From Halorientalis persicus (GTDB taxonomy: Archaea; Halobacteriota; Halobacteria; Halobacteriales; Haloarculaceae), in assembly GCF_900110215.1 (NCBI RefSeq), contig NZ_FOCX01000008.1, positions 99,800 to 163,799 on the forward strand: a stretch of 64,000 nt of DNA, read 5' to 3'. Position 1 is the first letter of the stretch. Every line of letters begins with the position of its first letter. A model generated the notes under the pieces. The model was not told the origin of the DNA, searched no databases, and saw only the letters and a list, made by a program, of their open reading frames with translations. Both the position numbers and the translations under genes were made by a program. This document shows positions 42,903 through 52,302 of this stretch, piece after piece.

Positions 42903-43499
42903 ATGACTGGCAAGCAGATCCTGATGATCGTCGGCGACTTCGGGGAGGACTACGAGACGATGGTGCCGTTTCAGACCCTCCAGGCCGTCGGCCACGAGGT
43001 CGACGCGGTCTGTCCGGACAAGGAGGCGGGCGACACCTGCAAGACGGCGATCCACGACTTCCGTGGCGACCAGACCTACATGGAAGCCCGGGGGCACAAC
43101 TTCGCGGTGACCGAGACGATGGCCGCCATCGACCCGGCCGACTACGACGCGCTGGTCGTCCCCGGCGGACGTGCGCCGGAGTACCTGCGGACACACGACG
43201 AGGTGATCGAGACGGTCCAGCACTTCTTCGAGGCCGGCAAACCGGTGGCGTCGCTCTGTCACGGGCCACAGATCCTCGCGGCCGCGGACGTGCTGGACGG
43301 CTACGAGATGACGACCTATCCCGCCGTGCGGGCCGAGGTCGAGGCGGCGGGCTGTTCGTGGGTCGACGAGGTGACCCGCGACCGCAACCTCGTGACGGGA
43401 CAGGACTGGAGCGACCACGTCGAGTGGCTCTCTGAGTTCCTCGACATACTCGGCACCGAGATCGAACACGGGGAGCCGGTGGCGCCGGCTGACGACTGA
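42903..43499 (+). CDS. DJ-1/PfpI family protein
   Basis: A 198-residue protein with a DJ-1/PfpI fold. The nucleophile elbow Cys lies in VASLCHGPQIL (about 120), with GGRAPEYLR and a Glu in LMIVGDFGEDYE earlier. These proteins range from proteases to glyoxalase or deglycase-like enzymes and stress proteins. The start MTGKQILMIVG is preferred over longer frames; a CTTTATGC box at about 42845 would give a leader of about 30 bases. Confidence 0.88.
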   Translation: MTGKQILMIVGDFGEDYETMVPFQTLQAVGHEVDAVCPDKEAGDTCKTAIHDFRGDQTYMEARGHNFAVTETMAAIDPADYDALVVPGGRAPEYLRTHDEVIETVQHFFEAGKPVASLCHGPQILAAADVLDGYEMTTYPAVRAEVEAAGCSWVDEVTRDRNLVTGQDWSDHVEWLSEFLDILGTEIEHGEPVAPADD

Positions 43500-43549
43500 C
43501 TGGTCACTGAACCACAAGGTAGTACTCGGTGGCGTGGGAAGGGGCCCGC

Positions 43550-44797
43550 GTGACACGCCGCCCTCCCCTCACCAGACGCGCCCTGCTGTCGGGTATCGGT
43601 GCCCTCGGACTCGGTGCTGGAACCCTCGCCGCCACCGGCGACGACGGCACCGACGGTCCCGACTGGCCGATGCACCGCCACGATCCCGCCGGAACCGCAC
43701 ACGCCCCGGACGCGAGCGTGCCACGGTCGAAACCGACCGAGCGGTGGCGCTACGAGTTCGACGACGTGGGTCTCAGGACGCCGGGACCGATCCTCTACGA
43801 TGGACGCGTCTTCGTGGCCCGCCGGTCACTGACCGCGTTCGACGCCGGGTCCGGCGACAGACTGTTTCGGATCGCGGCCGACGACGGAGCGAAACCGTTT
43901 CTCTCGACCCCGGCGGTCGCATCCGCGCGGGCCTACGTGACGCCGAGTCTCGTCGCGGCGTCCGAATACGGACTCCGAGCGGTCGGAGTCGACGGGAGCC
44001 CCGACCTGCCGGTTGTCGACGGGCGTGGGCTGGCACGGCGCTGGTCCACGGGGCAACAGCCCGACAACCCAGCCGTCGCGTCGCTGAACCTCGGCGGCGA
44101 TTGGCGAGAGCCGCCGGTCGTCGCCGACGAGACGGTATTGGTCGCCGACGACGGTATCGTCGCCATCGACGCCAGTTCCGGATCGATCCGCTGGTCGGAG
44201 CACCGACAGTACGCGAGCGGGCCGTCGGTCGCCGGCGACGGCGTCTACGCCGTCACTTTCGACGGGGTTCTGGAACTGGCGGTCGCGGACGGGACCCAGC
44301 GCTGGAGCGAGTCCGTCCCCGACATTAGGCCAGACGTTCGTCCTGTCGTCGCCGACGGGCGGGTGTACGTCGGTCACGAGACCGGGCTGGTCGCGATGGA
44401 CGCCGACGGCGGTGACAGACTCTGGACGAGCGGACCACCGTCGGGCGAACACGGCCAGTTCTTCACACCACCTGCCGTCACGCCGGCTGCCGTCTACGCC
44501 GCCGGAACCGGCGTCCTCGACGACGACGGCGACGCCCTCGTCGCGCTGGACCCCGAGACCGGCGAGCGACTCTGGGACGCCCCGCTCTCGACAGTGAGTC
44601 AGGACACGGACGGCCCAATCGTCGCCGGTGGTGTCGTTCTCCAGCCGGACAACGACGTACTCGCCGCATTCGACGCCACGACCGGCGAACGGCTGTGGTG
44701 GATCGAACGCGACGCGATCATCTCCCAGCCCGCTCCCGGTGATGGCCGATTCTACCTCGCCGATGGAGACGGTCTCACCGCCTTCGGAGGTGCCTGA
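43550..44797 (+). CDS. Tat-exported PQQ-like beta-propeller protein
   Basis: A 415-residue protein with a Tat signal (TRRALLSGIGALGLGAG) and repeated beta-propeller blades of the PQQ/BamB type. Each blade ends near W-x-x or D-x-x-T/S-G motifs such as FDAGSGDRLFR, DASSGSIRW, DPETGERLW and DATTGERLWW. It is probably exported and binds a partner on the cell surface; no PQQ enzyme signature is obvious. The GTG start (TRRPPLTRRALL) keeps the Tat motif close to the N-terminus. Confidence 0.85.
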   Translation: MTRRPPLTRRALLSGIGALGLGAGTLAATGDDGTDGPDWPMHRHDPAGTAHAPDASVPRSKPTERWRYEFDDVGLRTPGPILYDGRVFVARRSLTAFDAGSGDRLFRIAADDGAKPFLSTPAVASARAYVTPSLVAASEYGLRAVGVDGSPDLPVVDGRGLARRWSTGQQPDNPAVASLNLGGDWREPPVVADETVLVADDGIVAIDASSGSIRWSEHRQYASGPSVAGDGVYAVTFDGVLELAVADGTQRWSESVPDIRPDVRPVVADGRVYVGHETGLVAMDADGGDRLWTSGPPSGEHGQFFTPPAVTPAAVYAAGTGVLDDDGDALVALDPETGERLWDAPLSTVSQDTDGPIVAGGVVLQPDNDVLAAFDATTGERLWWIERDAIISQPAPGDGRFYLADGDGLTAFGGA

Positions 44798-44799
44798 CC

Positions 44800-45630
44800 G
44801 TGCCCTATCGCGTTCCCGGCCTCGCCTCGCGTGACGAAGCCGGTGGAGGTGGCGTCACGAGAGCCTTCAGCCACGCGACGAGTGTCTTTCTGAGCCATCC
44901 AGCGCTGTTCGTCCCCTTCCTCCTCGCCGGCTTCGTGATCGTCGGCGTCGAACAGGCGATGCTCGTCGACCCGGTCCCGGTCACGACGACGGAATCACTC
45001 ACCGGGACCGGCGTCGATCTCCAACTTCCGTTCCTGCCGGTCGAACAGCGCCGCGTGACGACGCCGCTTCCCGCCCTCTGGGGACTCAAGCTCCGCTGGC
45101 TCGCCGAACGGGCGCTGTTGGCCGCCCTCACGACCGGGACCACCGCGCTGGCCGGCGCGGTCGCCGTCGCCGGGATGTACGAGGGCGGCCTCCGTCCGGG
45201 CCTCCGGGCGCTCGATAGGGCGGCCGCTGCACGCGCGGTCGGCTACGTGGTCGGGTTCGGGCTGGCGCTCTTTTCCGTCGTGGCGCTCGTTCTGGTGGTC
45301 CCCATCCTCGTCGCCCCGGCGTTCGTCCTGTTCCTGTTCGTCGCTGTCCGCCTGTTCGTCGCGTTCCCGCTGGCCGTACGCGGCGCGTCGGTCACGGGCG
45401 CGGTCCGGCAGAGCTGGCGACGCATGGGCGGCTACGGCATCTCGCTGGCCTTTTTCCTCCTCTTGCTGGGCGTGTTCGGCCTGTCGCGGCAGTTCGGCTT
45501 CTTCGGTGGCGGCCTCGCGACGGTGCTGGTCGGCGTCCCGCAAATCGGCACGATGACCGTCCTCGCGTACTGGACCGAACCGAGCGACGACGGCGACGGG
45601 GCCGCCGGCGAAGAAGTCGAGGACGCCTGA
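44800..45630 (+). CDS. Haloarchaeal polytopic membrane protein (DUF7847-like)
   Basis: A 276-residue protein with about six membrane helices starting at a GTG three bases after the previous stop. It has hydrophobic stretches at FLSHPALFVPFLLAGFVIVGV, AVGYVVGFGLALFSVVALVLVV, FVLFLFVAVRLFVAFPLAV and GYGISLAFFLLLLGVFGL. The family annotation is from memory and uncertain. It may be co-transcribed with the beta-propeller gene. Confidence 0.75.
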   Translation: MPYRVPGLASRDEAGGGGVTRAFSHATSVFLSHPALFVPFLLAGFVIVGVEQAMLVDPVPVTTTESLTGTGVDLQLPFLPVEQRRVTTPLPALWGLKLRWLAERALLAALTTGTTALAGAVAVAGMYEGGLRPGLRALDRAAAARAVGYVVGFGLALFSVVALVLVVPILVAPAFVLFLFVAVRLFVAFPLAVRGASVTGAVRQSWRRMGGYGISLAFFLLLLGVFGLSRQFGFFGGGLATVLVGVPQIGTMTVLAYWTEPSDDGDGAAGEEVEDA

Positions 45631-45642
45631 CCCGCCGTCGCC

Positions 45643-46434
45643 TCACGCCTCGACCATCGCCACGGGACGGACCCACCCGGCGCTCGCGTCCTCGATCTTC
45701 ACGGGGAAGGTGACGACGGGCACGTCGGTCCGGCGGGGGAGTTCGTCGAGGTTGGCCATCTTCTCGATCTGGCAGTACTCGACCTCGCGGCCGGCGAAGT
45801 GGGCGGGCCAGAGTTCCGACTCGTCGCCGGTCTCGACGTAGCGCCGCCCCATCTCGTCGAAGGGCTTGTCGAAGCCGTAGGCGTCCGTGCCGATCACCTT
45901 CACGCCCTGCTCGACGAGGTGTCTCGTCGCGGCCGCACCCATCCCGGGGAACTCCGTGAGGTATTCCGGCTCACCCCACAGCTCGTCAGCGCCGGTCTCG
46001 ACGAAGACGAGTTCGCCCGCCGAGAGTTCGTGATCGAGGTCGGCCAGTCGCTCGTCGATCATCTCGGGTGTGATTTCGGCTCCCGCCTCCAGCTCCCTGA
46101 AATCGAGGATCACGGCGTTGCCACAGCACCACTCCAGCGGAATCTCGTCGACGGTCTTCGCTGGTTCCCCGTCACACTCGGGCCCGTAGTGCCACGGCGC
46201 GTCGAGGTGGGTGCCGGCGTGGGGGATCGCCGTGATCTCCTCCCACGCGAGCCCCTGGCCGTCGGGGAACTCCGCGCCCGCCACGTCGTGGCCCAGCGCC
46301 TGCAGGTTGCCGGCCAGCTGGGCCGCGCCCGCCTCGTGGTCCATGTACTCGATCTCGGGCGGGAACGGTTCGCTTTCGACGCCGGGTTCGAGGCCGACGC
46401 TCAGGTCGATCAGCCGCTTGCTTTCGAAGTCCAT
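45643..46434 (-). CDS. Cyclase family protein (kynurenine formamidase-like)
   Basis: A 263-residue metal-dependent cyclase/hydrolase. The signature H-x-G-T-H-x-D-A-P-x-H is seen as HAGTHLDAPWHY (about 75), and the second metal site region contains the GTDAYGFDKPFDE segment. KynB-type formamidases and bacterial cyclases share this fold, so the exact substrate (N-formylkynurenine or another ring) is open. The ATG at 46434 (MDFESKRLID) is 27 bases inside a longer frame. Confidence 0.88.
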   Translation of the reverse strand: MDFESKRLIDLSVGLEPGVESEPFPPEIEYMDHEAGAAQLAGNLQALGHDVAGAEFPDGQGLAWEEITAIPHAGTHLDAPWHYGPECDGEPAKTVDEIPLEWCCGNAVILDFRELEAGAEITPEMIDERLADLDHELSAGELVFVETGADELWGEPEYLTEFPGMGAAATRHLVEQGVKVIGTDAYGFDKPFDEMGRRYVETGDESELWPAHFAGREVEYCQIEKMANLDELPRRTDVPVVTFPVKIEDASAGWVRPVAMVEA

Positions 46435-46476
46435 GCGACCCACGTCGGCCACCGGCGACAAGGAGTTTTCCCGGCG

Positions 46477-47382
46477 TCAGGCCAGCCGAGTGCCGGCCAG
46501 CGGCGCGCCGACGGCACTCCCGCCCACGACCGCGCCGCCGGCGAACGCGACCGGTGCGGACGGTGCGAGGACGTACAGGACTCCCGCGAGCGTCCCGACG
46601 ACCGCCAGCACGGCGACCCCGGCGACCACGTCCCCGCGGCTCGTCGCGCGGATCGGGACGATGTCGGCGACGCGACGCCACACGAGCCACGACCCGAAGG
46701 CCGCACCGGCTGCAGCGCCACTGATGGCCGATCCGTCGACGAACAGCGCGACGACGCCGACGGCGACCGCGACGCCGAGGACGCGGCCGGGATCGGTCCC
46801 GCCGTCGGCGAGCCAGTAGCACGCGCCGAGGATCACCAGCCCGAGTCCGACGCCGGCGATCACGTCCACCAGGTAGTGGACGCCGAGGACGAGTCGTGAG
46901 GTCGCGACGACCGCGACGACGACCCCGGCGAGGCCGAACCGCACGCGCTCGCGCACACCGTCGAGGACGAGCGCGACCCCGCCCCAGACCATCGTCGTCC
47001 CGAGTGCGTGCCCGCTCGGGAACCCGGAACTGGACGCGGTGGTGATGTTCTCGAACACCGCAGTCAGGATCGGCGGGAGCCAGCCCACTGCTGGGGCCTC
47101 GCTGGCCCCTGGCGGTCGCGGGAGCCCGAACAGCGGTTTGAGCGTGCTGACCAGTGTCACGTAGGTCACCACGAGCGCGAAGACGAACAGTCCCTGGCGG
47201 CGGTCGACCGCCAGACGCGGGACCGCACTCCCGGCGACGTAGAGCCCGCCGCCGAGGACGAAGAGGAACCACACGTCACCCAGTTGCGTGAGCAGGGCGA
47301 ACAGCGCGACGCCGACGGTTCCGGCCTGGCCGTGCAGGAGGTCCGTGACGCCGATCCCGCGTGCGAGTGCGAATACGTTCAC
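46477..47382 (-). CDS. PAP2 superfamily membrane phosphatase
   Basis: A 301-residue phosphatase with several membrane helices. The three PAP2 motifs are in order: KPLFGLPRPP, PSGHALGTTM, and SRLVLGVHYLVDVIAG, giving the acid phosphatase Arg, His and Asp set. It dephosphorylates lipid phosphates, possibly isoprenyl phosphates in haloarchaea. The N-terminus MNVFALARGIG may insert as a first helix. It runs the same way as the adjoining hydrolase and cyclase genes. Confidence 0.88.
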   Translation of the reverse strand: MNVFALARGIGVTDLLHGQAGTVGVALFALLTQLGDVWFLFVLGGGLYVAGSAVPRLAVDRRQGLFVFALVVTYVTLVSTLKPLFGLPRPPGASEAPAVGWLPPILTAVFENITTASSSGFPSGHALGTTMVWGGVALVLDGVRERVRFGLAGVVVAVVATSRLVLGVHYLVDVIAGVGLGLVILGACYWLADGGTDPGRVLGVAVAVGVVALFVDGSAISGAAAGAAFGSWLVWRRVADIVPIRATSRGDVVAGVAVLAVVGTLAGVLYVLAPSAPVAFAGGAVVGGSAVGAPLAGTRLA

Positions 47383-47430
47383 ACTATGCGTGACGCGGCG
47401 ACGCCGTCCTCGCCGAGACGCGAGAGGTGG

Positions 47431-47982
47431 TTATCCATCGGTGATCCGGTAGGGGTGATCGAACGGTTGCACGAGCAGAGCCAGTAGCAGGTGACCCAAA
47501 AGGGTGGCGACCAACAGGCCGACGTTCCAGAGCGGGGCGTTGTACCAGATCAGGTCCACGATCACGGGTTCGGGATAGACCGGCCAGAAGGGTTCGAGCG
47601 GCTGGGAGATGTCCGGCGAGGAGAGTACGTCGGCGAACAGGTGGCTGAGGCCACCGACCAGGACCGCCACGGCGACGAATCCGAACGACGCCCGGGCCGT
47701 GACCGACTCGCGCCACAGCCAGCGGTCCAGCGGTCGCCGTTGGGTCGCGACGACCGCGCCGACCGCGAGGCTCAGTGCGGCGACGAAGACGACGGTGTGG
47801 GTTACGCCGTGGTGGTGGATCACCGCCGGTGCCAGTTTCTCGATCCAGAGATCCACGTCGGGCAGCAGTGCCGCGCCGGCCGCGATCCCGAGGAACACGA
47901 GGGTCACACGCCGATGCCAGCAGAACCACGCCGGGGCCGCCCACAGCAACCCCATCGCCACGTGCCCCATCACGTCGACCAT
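47431..47982 (-). CDS. DUF457/YdjM-type membrane-bound metal-dependent hydrolase
   Basis: A 183-residue membrane protein. The family motif is seen as MGHVAMGLL at the N-terminus, ALLPDVDLW, HHHGVTHTVVF and HLFADVLSSP, contributing metal-binding His and Asp residues across the helices. These proteins resemble LexA-regulated YdjM and phospholipase-like membrane hydrolases. Substrate unknown. The start MVDVMGHV has a second Met at 47970; either is plausible. Confidence 0.86.
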   Translation of the reverse strand: MVDVMGHVAMGLLWAAPAWFCWHRRVTLVFLGIAAGAALLPDVDLWIEKLAPAVIHHHGVTHTVVFVAALSLAVGAVVATQRRPLDRWLWRESVTARASFGFVAVAVLVGGLSHLFADVLSSPDISQPLEPFWPVYPEPVIVDLIWYNAPLWNVGLLVATLLGHLLLALLVQPFDHPYRITDG

Positions 47983-48059
47983 GTGTTCGGTCTACGATAT
48001 CGGTCCGGATACCGGGACGGCTTGCAGTTGCAAGGGGTGGTCGGTCGGATTCTCCCCGT

Positions 48060-48980
48060 CTAGAGGATGCTCTTCCCGAGCGCGCTCGTGGCCAGTTCGA
48101 CGGCCAGTTCGGCGGTCGTGTTGTGCTGGTCGAGGATCGGGTTGACCTCGACCAGTTCCATGCTCGCCAGCCGGCCGGGTTCGGCGGCGCGTTCGGCGAT
48201 AATCTCCATCGCGGCGTGGGCCTCGCGGTACGAGACGCCGCCGCGTTCGGGAGTCCCGACGCCCGGGGCTTCGGTGGGGTCGAGCCAGTCCAGGTCGAGA
48301 CTGACGTGGACGCCGTCGGTGCCGTCGGTGGCGATATCGAGCGCCTCGGCGACGACCTCGGTGACGCCGCGGGCGTCGATGTCGGTCATGGTGTAGGCGG
48401 TCACGTCGCTGTCACGGATGTTCGAGCGCTCTTCCTCGTCGATGCTTCGGAGGCCCACCAGCGCCACGTTCTCCTCGGCGACGTTCGGTGCCGGGGCCCA
48501 GTCGGTGTCGGCGAAGGATCCCTTGCCGAGGATGGCGGCGAGGCTCATCCCGTGGACGTTCCCGCTGGGCGTCGTCGCGGGCGTGTTGCAGTCGCCGTGG
48601 GCGTCGAACCAGACGATGCCGGTCTCGGCCTCGCGGGACAGGCCGTTGACGGTCCCGATGGCGATGGAGTGGTCGCCGCCGAGGACGAGGGGAAAGTCCC
48701 CGTCAGCGACGGCGTCGGCGACCTCGTGGGCGAGACGGGTACAGACGGTTTCGGACTCGGCGAGGAACTTGGCGTCGCCCGACACAGGAGCGCCGGCGTC
48801 GGGGTCGGTTCCCTCGGGTCGCGGGACGTGTACGTCACCCCCGTCGGTACAGGCAACGTCCAGCCCCTCGATCTCTCCGGCGAGACCCGCGTAGCGGATG
48901 GCCGAGGGTCCCATGTCGACGCCACGTCGGTCCGCCCCGAGGTCCATCGGGACGCCGACGAGCCGCACGTTCCGATCCAT
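48060..48980 (-). CDS. rocF: Arginase (ureohydrolase)
   Basis: A 306-residue ureohydrolase. Manganese ligands appear in GGDHSIAIG (about 104), DAHGDCN (about 130) and SLDLDWLDP (about 236); PGVGTPERGGVSYREA is the arginase-type substrate loop. The sequence pattern favours arginase over agmatinase. It would hydrolyse arginine to ornithine and urea. The ATG at 48980 (MDRNVRL) was chosen over the one 12 bases earlier. Confidence 0.93.
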   Translation of the reverse strand: MDRNVRLVGVPMDLGADRRGVDMGPSAIRYAGLAGEIEGLDVACTDGGDVHVPRPEGTDPDAGAPVSGDAKFLAESETVCTRLAHEVADAVADGDFPLVLGGDHSIAIGTVNGLSREAETGIVWFDAHGDCNTPATTPSGNVHGMSLAAILGKGSFADTDWAPAPNVAEENVALVGLRSIDEEERSNIRDSDVTAYTMTDIDARGVTEVVAEALDIATDGTDGVHVSLDLDWLDPTEAPGVGTPERGGVSYREAHAAMEIIAERAAEPGRLASMELVEVNPILDQHNTTAELAVELATSALGKSIL

Positions 48981-49010
48981 CACCTCGACCACTCTCGCGG
49001 ATCTACAAAA

Positions 49011-49928
49011 CTACTTGTACTGCGCACAGACCTGCTCGATACCCTCCTCGAAGGTGATCTGGGGTTCCCAGCCCGTCGCGTCGTTGATCTTCGAGTAGTC
49101 CGCGCAGGTGTCGTGGACGTACACGTCCTCGGGGATAGGGTTCTCGACGTACTCGGGGTCGATGTCGGTCCCCAGTTCGTCGTTGAGCATCTCGACGACG
49201 GTGTTGAACGAGTAGGCGTCGCCGGTGCCGAGGTTGTAGATGCCGGTGAGTTCGTGGTCGGCGGCCAGTTCGATGCCGCGCACGATGTCGTCGACGTGCG
49301 TGAAGTCACGGGTCTGTTCGCCGTCGCCGTACAGCACCGGCGGTTCGCCGTTTGCCATGTCGTCGGCGAACTGGGCGATCACGTTGGCGTACTCGCCTTT
49401 GTGTTCCTCCGCGCCCCCGTAGCCCTGATAGACCGAGAAAAAGCGCAGGCCCGCCACGTTCATATCGTGGTAGTTGGCGAAGTACTCGCCGTAGCGCTCG
49501 CGGGCGAGTTTCGAGGCCTCGTAGCCGGTGTTCACTGCCACGGGCATATCTTCGGGCGAGGGCTCGGTCCGACTGCCGTAGATCGAGGAGGTCGTCGCGT
49601 AGACGACGGTCTCACACCCCTCCTGGCGGGCCTGTTCGACGGTGTTGACGAACCCTTCGACGTTGACGCGAGCGCCCCGCTGTGGGTCGTCCTCGTGCAT
49701 CTGGAGCGACGAGAGCGCGGCCAGGTGAAAGACCACGTCGACGTCGACGGGCAGGTCGTCGTCGAGGACGCTGGCCTCGACGAACTCGACGGAATCGTCG
49801 AGGTTATCGGGCGTTCCGAGATAGCCGTCGTCGAGCGCGATGACTTCGTTGTCGGCGGCCAGGTAGTTCGCGAGATTCGAACCGATAAACCCCGCGCCCC
49901 CCGTTACGAGTACGCGTTTACCGTTCAT
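49011..49928 (-). CDS. NAD-dependent sugar epimerase/dehydratase (extended SDR)
   Basis: A 305-residue extended short-chain dehydrogenase. NAD site GGAGFIGSN (about 10), DVVFHLAAL, catalytic Y-x-x-x-K in TGYEASKLARE (about 145), and TRDFTHVDDIV are all present. It resembles UDP-glucose 4-epimerases and related sugar-nucleotide enzymes that feed S-layer glycosylation. It starts MNGKRVLVTGG. It runs opposite to the regulator at 50086. Confidence 0.9.
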   Translation of the reverse strand: MNGKRVLVTGGAGFIGSNLANYLAADNEVIALDDGYLGTPDNLDDSVEFVEASVLDDDLPVDVDVVFHLAALSSLQMHEDDPQRGARVNVEGFVNTVEQARQEGCETVVYATTSSIYGSRTEPSPEDMPVAVNTGYEASKLARERYGEYFANYHDMNVAGLRFFSVYQGYGGAEEHKGEYANVIAQFADDMANGEPPVLYGDGEQTRDFTHVDDIVRGIELAADHELTGIYNLGTGDAYSFNTVVEMLNDELGTDIDPEYVENPIPEDVYVHDTCADYSKINDATGWEPQITFEEGIEQVCAQYK

Positions 49929-50055
49929 ATATCGACATCTTAGTCGTCCATCAAATGCGTGTCGTTTCCCGGAACATCTGACGTGGACTGCCCGCGACGG
50001 ACCCGTCGTCCCTCGGTTCCCGGACACGTCCGCAAGCACTCGTTTATCCGCCGGG

Positions 50056-50061
50056 TTTATG
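50056..50061 (+). promoter_or_regulatory. TATA box of the winged-helix regulator
   Basis: TTTATG about 28 bases before the ATG at 50086. It argues that the ATG at 50059, inside this box, is not used. Confidence 0.5.
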
Positions 50062-50085
50062 GAAAGCTACGACGAACGTCTTCTC

Positions 50086-50619
50086 ATGTCATCAATCGAA
50101 CTCACGCCGAGCCAGAAAAATATCCTTCAGGAGCTGGTCAATCTCCACCGGCAGTCCGAGAGCGCGGTCAAAGGGGAAGATATCGCCGAACAGGTCGACC
50201 GTAATCCCGGCACCATACGGAACCAGATGCAGAGTCTCAAAGCCCTCCAGCTGGTCGAGGGTGTACCCGGGCCGAAAGGTGGCTACAAGCCGACTTCGAA
50301 CGCCTACGAGGCACTCCAGGTCCAGAACATGGACGAGGCGGCGGACGTGCCGCTGAAACACAACGGCGAAGCGGTGCCGAGCGCCAACGTCGAGGAGATC
50401 GACCTCACGAGCGTCCACCACCCCGAGGAGTGTCGCGCCGAGATCAAACTCCAGGGGTCGATCTCGGAGTTCCACGAGGGCGACACCATCACGGTCGGCC
50501 CGACACCGCTGTCGAAGCTCCGCATCATCGGTACCATCGAAGGGAAAGACGACACCAGCAACATCCTCATCCTCACCATCGACGACATGAAGGCTCCCGT
50601 CGGCGACGTGGAGAAGTAA
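50086..50619 (+). CDS. HTH transcriptional regulator (Rrf2/TrmB-like winged helix)
   Basis: A 177-residue regulator. The N-terminal winged helix (LTPSQKNILQELVNL, VKGEDIAEQVDRNPGTIRNQMQSLKALQLVEGVPGPKGGYKPT) is followed by a beta-rich C-terminal sensor (HHPEECRAEIKLQGSISEFHEGDTITVGPTPLSKLRIIGTIEGKD). It resembles the haloarchaeal Rrf2-annotated group. It stands divergently from the epimerase gene, so it may regulate it. Ligand unknown. Confidence 0.8.
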   Translation: MSSIELTPSQKNILQELVNLHRQSESAVKGEDIAEQVDRNPGTIRNQMQSLKALQLVEGVPGPKGGYKPTSNAYEALQVQNMDEAADVPLKHNGEAVPSANVEEIDLTSVHHPEECRAEIKLQGSISEFHEGDTITVGPTPLSKLRIIGTIEGKDDTSNILILTIDDMKAPVGDVEK

Positions 50620-50817
50620 CGTCTCGTTCGTCCAGTAATCGCTGCGATTTCTTCGATCTCGCCCGTCGGGACCGGTCGGTCACCCGTCGAAATCCCGGCA
50701 GTCGTCGCCGCTATTCGTCCAAACCCCAGTCACTCAAACGGGCACTCGTATAAAAACTGACGACATGGAGACGGCGATTTCAAAGCCTTTGTATCGGGTG
50801 ACTCCCGAGGTCCGGGT

Positions 50818-51981
50818 ATGACCGACGACGTCGTCGTGCTCGGCTCCGGTTACGCCGGTGCGGGCGCGATCAAGAGTCTCGAATCGGAAGTTGGCAACGA
50901 CGCGGACATTACCTGGATCTCCGACGTCGACTATCACCTCGTGCTCCACGAATCCCACCGCTGTATCCGGGACCCGAGTATTCAGGACAAGATCTCGATC
51001 CCCATCGAGGACATCAAGTCCCCGAGCACGCGCTTCGTCCAGAGCGAAGTCGTCGACATCCACACGGACGAGCGTACCGTCGAGCTGGCCGACGACTCCG
51101 AGGTCGACTACGACTATCTCCTCGTCGCGCTGGGCTCTCAGACCGCCTTCTTCGGCATCGACGGCCTCGAAGAGCACGCCCACACGCTCAAGGGCCTCGA
51201 CGACGCGCTCGGCATCCACGAGGACATCAAGGAGGCCGCCCGCGAGGCGTCCCAGTCCGATCCTGCACAGGTCGTCGTCGGCGGTGCCGGCCTGTCGGGC
51301 ATCCAGAGCGCCGGCGAGATCGCCGAGTTCCGTGACGATCACCGTGCGCCCATCGACATCCACCTCGTCGAAGGGCTGGACGAGATCTTCCCGGGCAACG
51401 ACCCCGAAGTGCAGGGAGCCCTGCGCAAGCGCCTGGAAGCGCTGGACGTGAACATCATGACCGGCGAGTTCATCGGCGAAGTCGACGAGGAGACCGTCTA
51501 CATCGGCGACGAGACCGAACTCGACTACGACGTACTGCTCTGGACCGGCGGGATCACGGGCCAGGACGCCGTCGGAGACGTGGACCTCGAACAGGACGAG
51601 CGCAACCACCGCATCAACACGGGCATGAACTTCCAGACCGAGGACGAGCGCGTCTTCGCCATCGGCGACTGCGCCCTCATCGACCAGCCCGGTGAGAACC
51701 CCGCGCCGCCGACGGCCGAGGCCGCCTGGGAGGCCGCCGACCACGTGGGCGAGAACATGGCCCGCGCGATGCGGGGCCAGCCACTGGAGGACTGGACGTT
51801 CAAGAGCAAGGGGACCGCCATCTCGGTGGGCGAGGACGCCGTCGCTCACGACGTGATGTTCATGCCGATGGAGACCTTCGGCGGGTTCCTCGCGCGCAAC
51901 CTGAAGAAAGCCATCGCCGCACGCTGGATCTCCTCGATCACCGGCCCGGGCCGCGCCATGAAGGCCTGGCCCGATATGTAA
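50818..51981 (+). CDS. ndh: Type II NADH dehydrogenase (NDH-2)
   Basis: A 387-residue FAD/NAD(P)-binding oxidoreductase. The first dinucleotide fold is VVVLGSGYAGAGAIKSL, the second (about residue 157) VVVGGAGLSGIQSAGEIAEF. The FAD-contact segment RVFAIGDCALID and the DHVGENMARAM region near the C-terminus match NDH-2. It oxidises NADH and passes electrons to menaquinone without pumping protons. Two TATA-like boxes, TATAAAAA at 50749 and CTTTGTAT near 50786, could both act. Confidence 0.9.
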   Translation: MTDDVVVLGSGYAGAGAIKSLESEVGNDADITWISDVDYHLVLHESHRCIRDPSIQDKISIPIEDIKSPSTRFVQSEVVDIHTDERTVELADDSEVDYDYLLVALGSQTAFFGIDGLEEHAHTLKGLDDALGIHEDIKEAAREASQSDPAQVVVGGAGLSGIQSAGEIAEFRDDHRAPIDIHLVEGLDEIFPGNDPEVQGALRKRLEALDVNIMTGEFIGEVDEETVYIGDETELDYDVLLWTGGITGQDAVGDVDLEQDERNHRINTGMNFQTEDERVFAIGDCALIDQPGENPAPPTAEAAWEAADHVGENMARAMRGQPLEDWTFKSKGTAISVGEDAVAHDVMFMPMETFGGFLARNLKKAIAARWISSITGPGRAMKAWPDM

Positions 51982-52031
51982 ACTTCTGTTGACCCAGAAT
52001 CACTAAGCGGATCGGGAGACGACGCGCTCCC

Positions 52032-52247
52032 ATGGAATCGTGGACCCCTCGCGAGGCTACCCGGAACGCACCGCTCGTTTTCTTTCTCTCACTGGCCACC
52101 ATCGTCCCGCTGGAGCTCCTGGTCTTCGATTCGACGACGACCGTCCTCGAAGCGGTCCGCCGGGGCCTCCCGACCGCAACCGGACTCGCCGTCGGATTCG
52201 CCTTCGTCCACCTCGCCCGCTGGCACTACGAACGGAAGGCGGCCTGA
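52032..52247 (+). CDS. Small membrane protein, unknown
   Basis: A 71-residue protein. An N-terminal polar segment MESWTPREATRNAP is followed by two hydrophobic segments (LVFFLSLATIVPLELLVF and TATGLAVGFAFVHLA) and a basic C-terminus RWHYERKAA. It starts 51 bases after the NDH-2 stop. No family known. Confidence 0.7.
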   Translation: MESWTPREATRNAPLVFFLSLATIVPLELLVFDSTTTVLEAVRRGLPTATGLAVGFAFVHLARWHYERKAA

Positions 52248-52302
52248 GCCGCCGCCGGTGACGCTACCTTTTTGTCATCCGTCCGTGAAGTCTACCTCGT
52301 TC

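Noticed and set aside
47775..49943. Long open frame (722 codons) opposite arginase and the epimerase
   Set aside because: It mirrors the codon bias of the real minus-strand genes; no domain or start signal.
50765..50821. Possible 18-codon open frame overlapping the ndh start (METAISKPLYR...)
   Set aside because: The TATAAAAA box lies too close to its ATG (about 12 bases), so a transcript from it would begin inside the frame. A second TATA-like box closer to ndh explains the start without it.
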